Source: Oreohelix idahoensis
Taxonomy: Eukaryota; Mollusca; Gastropoda; Stylommatophora; Oreohelicidae
Length of the DNA stretch: 64,000 nt
Direction: 5' to 3'
NCBI GenBank assembly: GCA_024509875.1
Contig: JAMPIV010005010.1
Span: 793,001-857,000 of the forward strand
Positions 56,263 through 64,000 of this stretch are shown piece after piece. Positions within the stretch are counted from its first letter, which is position 1, and each line of letters opens with the position of its first letter. The notes beneath the pieces are model-generated. The model ran no database searches and had not been told where the DNA came from. It saw only the letters and a program-made list of their open reading frames with translations. A program made the translations under genes and the position numbers.

Positions 56263-56632
56263 CAGCCAAGCTTTGGTACACAAGAATTACCAACTTGTCT
56301 GACGTTCAATATTACCTCCGAGTGTCGAATGTTTGAACAAACAAACTCTCTGCTACACAGCAAACAGAAAGACACGGGTGCGACCATGGAAAATCACGCA
56401 AATAAAATCAGTACAAAAATGTAACTGATTACTGCCGTAGAGAAAGAGAGATCGAGAAGACGGGGGTCTCCCCAATCCATTCTGTGACACCACTTTTGAT
56501 GCAGACGGTTACAGCAAATCATTGTTAGCACAAGGTGGTCTCGCACGATCGACGGAAAGAAAGACAGATTGTCTGTCTAAGAAATCCGTCTGGGAGATGT
56601 ACGTAACCACAGGTGGTAATAGGAAATACTTC

Positions 56633-57592
56633 TGTGGCCGGGGTATGTTGGGGGTTGCTGTTTTATACGAAGAGTCTAGTTAATCGACTAGCCTATACGC
56701 TAGAGATGGAAATTGTTCTTCAACAGACTTAAGGTTGTACCAGGTTCAGGGATGGTCCTCTAAGGTGTATTTGTTTGGAGCAGTTGGTAAGACATTATAG
56801 GTTTCTCAACAGACATTCCTTTCTTCCATTCATGTTTATGGCATAGTAATAATTTGACGACCTCTATTTGGTGTCAACGTGATCTTTATTGATCATAACT
56901 TATGTACATGATGGTGTGAAGACTAAAACATGCATTATTCATTCAATTACAAGTGCAAGTTGCTCTTATTAATATAGCATGGGGAATCGACATCATATGC
57001 ATCAGTTTTATTCAGCTCCTGGCTACTTGTTCCTTCAAATACCAGTTTGTTCATATTCTACCTAAACGTTGGTGCGTCTACAGGGCAATTTCACATCTCT
57101 GCATTTTACTCAAGGTGCAACCTGCAGCCAATAGTTCCTTTCTACATGAGCAAAGGCTATCTTTCCTTGATATGAAAATATAATAGGAAATCCGAACACT
57201 CTACTTACAGTTCTCCTTGTTTGGAATATCTCACATATTATACTAGGATTATGCAACTGTTAAATGAACACATCATTTAATTTAATCGAAAAATCCTCGA
57301 AAGTTTAGCAGCCTAAGGACAAAACGTCCGGACACTATCAAGACTGATCTGCAACTTTCTTGGCCGGGGAAGCCCACTGGGTTTCAGCTCAATCTGGGTT
57401 AGCGTTTCGTGATATATGTTTATTCAGCTCACGATTGGACAATAATTAATCTACGCTATTACTATCATGATCTGTTTCTACTATAAATTTACGGTTTAAT
57501 TTTTATTTTATTTTAACAAATTCCTATCAACCAAGCTATAGTCTGTTTTAGTTAGAAGTGATAATTCCTAAAGTGACGAACTCACTGTCATA
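56633..57592 (-). repeat. 3' LTR of the DEK_C unit (960 bp)
   Basis: Contains 56898-57510, about 610 bases missing from the other LTR. Confidence 0.75.
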
Positions 57593-60500
57593 TATAGATC
57601 CCGGGGCTCCACAAATGTATCCCGTAGGGAGACATTTGAGTACTATCAATAACAAAAATCATCCCAAAAATTCTAAGTCCAAAAAACTTTCGAGAAAATT
57701 TAAAGAAATTCCTACATCTGTGTTCCTATGTCTATATGGGACTGTCGTCTACAAAGAGGCCCTAATAATGGACACCATTTTCAAAAATATAAACCATGTT
57801 TCGTATCCAGACATATTGTCTACTAAATTCACCAATTGGCAACACTGGCCAACAAAATTTTAAACATCCATACAGTCATCACTCAAAAATATGGGGAGTG
57901 GCGACATTGGGAACATGAACAATAAAATATCTTATTTGCATAACTTAATTGCATTATCATAATCTATATGCATGTTATTCCAACAATATAGTTGACAACA
58001 TTCTATTGGACCTTGTGGGGAGGAAAACATAATTTTATCTCTGTGTCTCTTATTGGCTGCATATAACAAGACTCCGAGTACATGTACTTCAAAAATGTTG
58101 AAGTTATTTTCTTCCTGATGTTCCATAATCATGGGTGTAATTTATTTATTTAGTTTCCAAGTATTTTACACTTTATTCGTAGAGATTTTGAAGGTCTCCA
58201 AATCTTTATTGTCCTGATGATCTTCTTTTCGTAAAACAGTTTGTCCTTCCTTGGTTATCCATCATGTTTTCTTTTCGAGTAAATGATCTAGTTGCTCATT
58301 GTTATTATTAAAAACATCTCTAGGCATATGGGTGAAGATTTCTAAATTATAATGTAACCATTAACATGTCCACATAAAATCATATTATATACAATAAAAG
58401 CATTAAAACCTCATGGCTTATCCTTATTTATTTGTGTCTGAATGTTTCCTGTATTTGACATTTTCCAAATGGTAAGTGTATAGATTCGTTCCAAGTCCAT
58501 TACTGAAGAGAATGTTCTATATTACATATTTTTCAAAATATGTGATGTTTGTCTCCAATATCCATACAGGTAATACGTCTGGTGGTGATCCTGTTCATTT
58601 ATGACTCCGCCATTTCTATTTGTTTTAAATCTTTCTTTTTTCTTGTTTTCTGTCAACACGTTATTCTCTTATGTGAGCCATAGCTTAAAATTATTTATTA
58701 TTACTAGTCTTTTTCAAGAAAAATCATCTGTGTACTAGCTTTGTTGCAATTATCATACATCAACTTATTCAATCAATCACCAAAACAATATGTTTACAAC
58801 ATATCATTGAAATACATTTTTTTATATTTCTATTTAAGACAAGGTTCTTGGCACTCTGGCTACTATGTATCCTTACTAATCTCTGGTTCCATGTATATTG
58901 TGTAACATTTTTTTTTTCGTTTGTTCTTTTAAGTTCAATGTATCATTTATGGCGTTCCAAAATTCCATGCTATTGGGATCCTGTCTAGTTCTCCTGTTAT
59001 CACTAGAAATACATCCTTAGTGAACCTTATGAGCTGTATCTGTCAATATTTTTCAACAACACATCATACAATCATTATAGAAAATCAAGTCGAATATCTT
59101 AATTCTGTTAACAATATATAACAAAAATATTTTATTTTACAGTATTTGCATTGTCAACACCAGTTCTGCCTTCGCAGGTCGAAGGTTTTTCAGAACTATA
59201 TGGTGTTTATAACATCTGCTGCTACAGCCAGATGATCAATTTAAATTTCTTAAATTCACAATAATTTAAGTTAATTATTATTATGGGGCATGAGGGTATA
59301 CGTATTCCAATGTTAATCCATGATGCAGCAATATGTATGTCCCATCTAGGTATTCTTTTATAATTTCATATCCATCTATTGTATATATATCCATGACACG
59401 TCAGTCCGTGGGGTTACATTGTTTTTGGTCCATATCTCGTAAGGGGCAATCCAATCTCAGTATTGTCACAATGTTTCAATCATATTTCAATCCTCTGGTT
59501 TATTTTGTTATTTGATTTAAAGTACCATAACCATTTCAATATAAGCATTAGCAAGCAGTAGTCATGTGCATTCTATCTTATTATAATCAGGTTCACAATA
59601 TAAGGCAAGTAGGAAAAGTATCAACAATATCTTCTCCCAAAATGTGGAGGTATTACACAATCTCTTGTCTCTTGTATATAACAAATATTTAGTCAGTTCA
59701 TTCCATTATTTTTTTTTTATTGTGTCTATAACATCTGTGGTTCCATGGGATATTCATACTCCATTTGTATATCCTTTGTCTATGGGTGATCCAAATCTCG
59801 TATGGTTCCATTATGTGGCAATCCTCTGTTTCTATGAGTTGTTATATGTCCGTGGAAATCCATAAGATTTTCTAATTATTTTGACGTCTTTCGTATCCAC
59901 GAAAAGACTATAATATTAGTAACCAACATTAATGTGGGGCATTCATGCATAAGCCTCATATCAACAACATCCTTTGTATTATCATATAGTTTCACTATAA
60001 CACTGTAAAACCTATATAATGTCACAGGCAACCTTCATAAAGAGGTGCTTCTTTTTTTTTCTCGTGTGTCACCAGCAGTATTAGGGAAAAGTGGCAATGT
60101 ATTATCTCTGGGGTTAGCATACACAAATGCTGTCAAGGGGTATTCTAATCTGCAGAATCAGCATGCGCAGATGTCTTTGGGGTATTGGGTAAAAGGCAAT
60201 GTCTTGAAATTGGGGCAGTGTATTATACATCAGCTTGTCATACAGGTGGGTAATTTTTTCATCAGTCATTTGTTTACATCAACAATTTGTGGGGGTGGTA
60301 CAATGGTATGCATCAGCAGTGATGTATGTCAATCTTTTATAATATGCTATTCTGTAGTATATTTTGTATCTTTCCAACTCTTCTGCAGAGTTAACTTAAT
60401 CACAAAAATGCAACATCAGCATTTTCTAATTTCTCCTTATATAATAATTTTATGAGTGGGGCTATGGAGGAAGTGAACTTGAAAATGAGTAAGAATGTTA

Positions 60501-61084
60501 GCAACACTGTTTAGAACAAGTAAGAGGACAGTATACTGTGGAGTCGTCATGGATAGAGGAAAAATAGACTATCTGTGGATTACAAGAGTATTGTAATGCA
60601 AAAGGATGAAGAAATTACTTGGCGAACGAATTTATAAATTCCGAATGTTGTCTCAGAATGATAGAAAGAAAAAAAAAGTATGAGAAGTAAGGTGGGGAAA
60701 TCTTATAATGGTTGTTAAAGATACAATCTATTTTGCTGAATGCAATATTTTCAAACAATTTGTCGTGTACATACTCAAAATAAATACACTTGAAGGAAGA
60801 AAAAATATAGCATGACAGATATGGGTATAAATTGTAATGGTGTGGGTGATACGTATTTTGTTACAAGCTGTAATAGTAGGTTCGATAGAACATTATAGAA
60901 ATAGACAAGTCGAGTGGCATAGGCATTATAGGTTAAAGGATTAGTAAGAAGTAAGAAAGGAGTACTAGTGTAAAGTGTCTGCGTGAAGATGCGCTAAGAT
61001 GCATATAAAGGAAATCACTGGATTCTGGAATAGTAAGTCAAGGAGTCTAGCTTAGGAATTGTGGAAAGTGATCATAAATCAATG
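57593..61084. other. Noncoding interior of the DEK_C unit
   Basis: 3.5 kb, AT-rich. Only short ORFs on either strand and no RT, integrase or protease motif found by eye. Blocks with ATCCAAATCTCGTA and GGGGCATGAGGG-like phrases recur around 59280-59880, suggesting old internal duplications. Confidence 0.5.
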
Positions 61085-61777
61085 TCATAACAAAATCAGC
61101 GTGACATATATGTTATAAATGGGATGGTGGAAGTAAAGCTTCGAAAATTTTTCCATCATCTCCAGCATTGCTATTTCCCTACCGGTTAGGCGAGCATCAT
61201 ATTGAGTAACTGTGGGTGCAATAGGTGATACGATATGGACTGTTCGTTGGGGCGCTGAGGACATCAACGAAGACGGTGATGATTTCACTGTAGATTGGGG
61301 ATGTGCGGCAGGTACATCTTTTGGTTTGGGAGTAGGTGTATGTTTCGCCTTGATTTTTCGCCTGACCTGGTTCTGCGGTACGTTGACACTGTTTATAGTG
61401 GGTACAGTAATTGGTACACTGTTGATGTTGACAGGGTGGTGGTAAGCTGAAGAAACTGGTACCGACTGTGATGTGGTCTGGGGATGTGTGGCTAGTACCT
61501 CTCGGCGTGGTTTGAAAACGTGTCTACGTCTCCTCAGAATTTTCAATCTGACATGGTTCTGCGGCATTCTAGGAATCTTGGTGACAGGAAGTGAGTCATC
61601 GGATTCTGGTATATATGTGCGTTTGACCCTGGAGCTGACTGGTGAAAAGAAAGTGCTATCCGTATCACTAGTTTCAATAGTACTGGCTGGGTCTAGTGAA
61701 TCGATGTCTGTTTCTCGTTCATATACATCCACCATTTCTCTGTCATTTTGTTCATTGGGGGTCTGATAAAACTGCAC
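61085..61777 (-). CDS. Fifth ORF of the DEK_C chain, basic with internal duplication
   Basis: 230 residues. An acidic Ser/Thr/Asp-rich start (DVYERETDIDSLDPAST) leads to two copies of a module: MPQNHVRLKILRRRRHVFKP with ATHPQTT, and VPQNQVRRKIKAKHTPTPKP with AAHPQST. The Arg cluster could be a nuclear localisation signal or nucleic-acid-binding surface. It ends near HHPIYNIYVTLILL, just before the noncoding interior. Confidence 0.5.
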   Translation of the reverse strand: MQFYQTPNEQNDREMVDVYERETDIDSLDPASTIETSDTDSTFFSPVSSRVKRTYIPESDDSLPVTKIPRMPQNHVRLKILRRRRHVFKPRREVLATHPQTTSQSVPVSSAYHHPVNINSVPITVPTINSVNVPQNQVRRKIKAKHTPTPKPKDVPAAHPQSTVKSSPSSLMSSAPQRTVHIVSPIAPTVTQYDARLTGREIAMLEMMEKFSKLYFHHPIYNIYVTLILL

Positions 61778-61985
61778 TGGGGTTGAAACTGTTGTTTCTC
61801 ATTTCTTGTTGCGTTTTGTCTCTATAAAGATTGCTGGTATATTGTTCAACAATCTGCTTGGGTATGGTTTCTTCTAGGTCTGTTGGTTCTTGTGTGTCCA
61901 TGTCAGAGTCTGTTTGTTCATTAAAAGAGATGGAACCTGCGGATCTATAGCGATATTTTGCCTGTCTAATGGGTCTGATGGACAC
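61752..61985 (-). CDS. Fourth ORF of the DEK_C chain
   Basis: 77 codons starting MSIRPIRQAKYRYRSAG, then an acidic stretch (DSDMDTQEPTDLEETIPKQ). It overlaps the neighbours at both ends in other frames and most likely continues the same polypeptide. Confidence 0.45.
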   Translation of the reverse strand: MSIRPIRQAKYRYRSAGSISFNEQTDSDMDTQEPTDLEETIPKQIVEQYTSNLYRDKTQQEMRNNSFNPSAVLSDPQ

Positions 61986-62425
61986 TTCTGCATAATTCTT
62001 CTCTTGCTTTCATCCCGATCAATCGTGATTTTGTAGTGCTTAAGAGTGCCATCATCCTGTTTAACTGTGTTTATTACCAAGCAACGTATCTCGTCTTGTT
62101 TGGCAGACAAGTTCATAGCAAATTTATCTTCCAGCAGACAATATGCCGATTTGACCGTGAGAACGCCAAAGTCACCCTTCTTCAAAATGTCATTTATTTC
62201 TTCCTGCAGCCTCTCTGTGTTCGGTGCAGTAACTGGGATAGCATTCAAGGATTTCTGTTGGGCGAACTGTTGCAATGGTATACGAGTGTGGCTGGATGAT
62301 GTGCTGGTTTGGAACGTTTTACATGCCTGACTTGATCCAGCAACATCTGTCTGTGTTACGACAGAGGTCATTTTGGGCTCATTCATATGCATGTGTCGGG
62401 TTAGTTCATTTACACTGTGTAGCAT
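61874..62425 (-). CDS. Third ORF: DEK_C-like domain protein
   Basis: 183 residues. Residues about 70-118 (ERLQEEINDILKKGDFGVLT, then VKSAYCLLEDKFAMNLSAKQ and DEIRCLVINTV) match the DEK C-terminal domain pattern: a helix with I..IL..GD, an LT.K turn, then LE.KF...LS....EI..LV. DEK_C domains are found in chromatin-associated proteins and bind DNA or mediate multimers. The N-terminal part is Ser/Thr/Gln-rich; the last 30 residues are out of the likely frame, because the next ORF covers the same bases. The assignment is by pattern recognition only. Confidence 0.5.
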   Translation of the reverse strand: MLHSVNELTRHMHMNEPKMTSVVTQTDVAGSSQACKTFQTSTSSSHTRIPLQQFAQQKSLNAIPVTAPNTERLQEEINDILKKGDFGVLTVKSAYCLLEDKFAMNLSAKQDEIRCLVINTVKQDDGTLKHYKITIDRDESKRRIMQKCPSDPLDRQNIAIDPQVPSLLMNKQTLTWTHKNQQT

Positions 62426-63008
62426 TAACCAGCTGTTGTCTGGGAATCGGTTTGCGCCATGGCAGTAGTGGTTTGATAACTGCGCGTAAACCGTTTTCTG
62501 TTGTGATTATGCATGTGTTGTTAGATGCATTAAGATTCTTTACCTCGCAAATCTTTTGATGCCTGACATTGCTGATTACGTTTCTGACTGCAATACGGTA
62601 ATCTCTTCTGTTGAGACTGTTCCAGTGGTTCTTAGTACGTTTATTGAAGTGATACAGAGGACTGTCGGATTCCTTACTGCAATGTTTCAGTATACGTGGG
62701 TAATGTAGGTTCCTCATATCATCGACAAAGGAACATTCCGCATCCGCGTGTGTCACTACATTCATCCTGATATAAGAGGTGTGATCAAAATAATTCATAT
62801 CTTTCCCATGAATAATGGGATGTAAGCTCAAGGATTGTCGTTTGGGATAACCTCCAGTCAGAAAACGATTTTTTTTCCACCTGTCAGAGTCAGAGGGGTG
62901 GCGTGGGTTGGAAAAACTTGAGGAGGGAGACTGATGGGCAAAGCTCTGACACAGTGATGGCTCATGCTGCATAGGGTAACTTTCCGTCAGCAAATATTTC
63001 TTAGACAT
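62406..63008 (-). CDS. Second ORF of the DEK_C chain
   Basis: 200 residues starting MSKKYLLTESYPMQHEP. Ser/His/Arg-rich, with a central segment YFDHTSYIRMNVVTHADAE and a basic C-terminal half (RRDYRIAVRNVISNVRHQKI). No recognised domain. It overlaps the next ORF by 20 bases in another frame, as expected if a frameshift splits one gene. Confidence 0.5.
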   Translation of the reverse strand: MSKKYLLTESYPMQHEPSLCQSFAHQSPSSSFSNPRHPSDSDRWKKNRFLTGGYPKRQSLSLHPIIHGKDMNYFDHTSYIRMNVVTHADAECSFVDDMRNLHYPRILKHCSKESDSPLYHFNKRTKNHWNSLNRRDYRIAVRNVISNVRHQKICEVKNLNASNNTCIITTENGLRAVIKPLLPWRKPIPRQQLVNATQCK

Positions 63009-63009
63009 G

Positions 63010-63111
63010 TCAATCGGCGGGCTGTAATGGTTGTGCCTGTGAGGGTTGGTTCTGTGTTTGCTGCAGTTGTTCTACACCGAGTTGCTTGAAACCTTCCATT
63101 AATTGGTCCAT
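63010..63111 (-). CDS. Short first ORF of the DEK_C chain
   Basis: 33 codons starting MDQLMEGFKQLGVEQLQQTQ, Gln-rich. The stop overlaps the region of the next start by a one-base shift (TGA, one base, ATG), so it is either a leader ORF or the true N-terminus joined to the next frame. Confidence 0.45.
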   Translation of the reverse strand: MDQLMEGFKQLGVEQLQQTQNQPSQAQPLQPAD

Positions 63112-63237
63112 CTTTCGTTAATGCTTAGTCTGTTTTTCTGCTCTTTATAGAGGACTGGGAACGGGCACCATATATTGTTATGTAGCAGTGCATGCGTTTC
63201 CTTTAGTCAGTCATACACGGCACCATATATTGTACTA

Positions 63238-63577
63238 TGTGGCCGGGGTATGTTGGGGGTTGCTGTTTTATACGAAGAGTCTAGTTAATCGACTAGCCTA
63301 TACGCTAGAGATGGAAATTGTTCTTCAACAGACTTAAGGTTGTACCAGGTTCAGGGATGGTCCTCTAAGGTGTATTTGTTTGGAGCAGTTGGTAAGACAT
63401 TATAGGTTTCTCAACAGACATTCCTTTCTTCCATTCATGTTTATGGCATAGTAATAATTTGACGACCTCTATTTGGTGTCAACGTGATCTTTATTGATAA
63501 ACAAATTCTTATCAACCAAGCTATAGTCTGTTTTAGTTAGAAGTGATAATTCCTAAAGTTACGAACTCACTGTCACA
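63238..63577 (-). repeat. 5' LTR of the DEK_C unit (340 bp)
   Basis: Short version of 56633-57592. On its inner side a repeated motif (AATATATGGTGCC, twice near 63160-63230 on the minus strand) could include a primer-binding site starting TGGTGCC. Confidence 0.75.
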
Positions 63578-64000
63578 CTTCCGCTGGACCATCTCTGTAT
63601 CAGTAGTACAGATAACCCGTCTGGGGAGATTATGGTGGGAAAGGTATTTGTCAGGAAATAAATAAACCGATGTGTTTGTGATTTTGTACAAATGCAACTG
63701 GAAGTATTACTGCCATATTTGAAAGAGGTCACGAGTTCAAATTTTTAAATTGATGTTTTAAAACACGTGAGGGGATAGTAATGATTTAACACCCCGACCC
63801 ACATAGTTCTAAAGAGACAGGATAGGTCTAAATTGAGAGCCTGAAATAAACTTTAGCTCTCAGTAGAAAGCTGGTCAGAAATACCGCATGGGACAGGAGT
63901 GAGAATAAGAGATATAATCTAACAAAGTCGGAGACACAAATCAGACTGCAACGCAACGTCAAATTAGCAACTCCCAGTAGCCAGAGAGAAGGATCGGACA
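63578..64000. other. Right flank of the DEK_C unit
   Basis: The first 90 bases keep one frame open that joins the frame left of 56632 when the LTR unit and one TSD are removed. Beyond that I see nothing. Confidence 0.35.

Larger units (their letters stand above)
56633..63577 (-). mobile_element. LTR-bounded unit carrying a DEK_C-like ORF chain, no polymerase seen
   Basis: Direct repeats at 56633-57592 and 63238-63577 share about 265 identical bases on one side and about 75 on the other. Read on the minus strand they start TGTGACAGTGAG (TATGACAGTGAG in the inner copy) and end GGCCACA, i.e. TG...CA. CTTC flanks both sides (56629-56632 and 63578-63581), a possible 4-bp TSD. The minus-strand interior has about 2 kb of overlapping ORFs next to the 5' LTR and 3.5 kb of AT-rich sequence without recognisable pol. 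I infer a recent non-autonomous LTR element that has either lost pol or captured a gene. Confidence 0.7.

Noticed and set aside
60045..60455. 136-codon plus ORF inside the DEK_C unit
   Set aside because: On the strand opposite to the element's ORFs, no recognised motif, and composition fits chance.

Overview
The window is animal (metazoan) DNA made almost entirely of mobile elements. I could not identify any host gene with confidence. The mix (several RTE-like LINE families, a Ty3/gypsy element with integrase ahead of reverse transcriptase, a Tc1 transposon, a hAT/ZBED5-like relic, tRNA-derived SINEs, AT-rich spacers, many minisatellites) suggests an aquatic invertebrate. A mollusc is my best guess, but this is inference from repeat content only. 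There are no operons, CRISPR arrays or bacterial features.

Layout. 1-9582: a minus-strand LTR-type unit with very long direct repeats (about 3.4-3.8 kb) around a 2.4 kb interior that holds unrecognised ORFs; the window cuts its left end. 9900-13104: a full-length RTE-like LINE with a 13-bp target-site duplication (TSD). 13.1-20.0 kb: spacers with a 63/53-bp minisatellite, a G tract, a LINE tail fragment, a mariner-type MITE and degenerate tandem arrays. 20156-22230: a Tc1-like transposon inserted in a (TA)n tract, itself interrupted by a LINE fragment with its own TSD. 25.2-27.2 kb: a decayed hAT transposase and a second LINE fragment. 29205-32723: a second copy of the first LINE, reversed and carrying an insertion. 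34-40 kb: tails of at least four LINE families and two SINE-like units. 43316-52599: a complete Ty3/gypsy LTR retrotransposon with domain order gag-protease-integrase-RT-RNase H (Gmr1-like order), 99% identical LTRs and a 5-bp TSD. 52.6-56.6 kb: dispersed repeats, tRNA-like sequences and a 33-bp minisatellite. 56633-63577: a second minus-strand LTR-bounded unit. It carries no recognisable polymerase but has a frameshifted ORF chain with a DEK_C-like domain.

The parts most worth following up are the 56.6-63.6 kb LTR unit with a DEK_C-like protein, the giant-LTR unit at the left edge, and the integrase-first gypsy element. Both intact-looking LTR units have nearly identical LTRs but several frameshifts, some in homopolymers. 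Assembly indels are therefore a realistic explanation for some broken ORFs. All homology statements are from recognition of motifs by eye; no database search was run.
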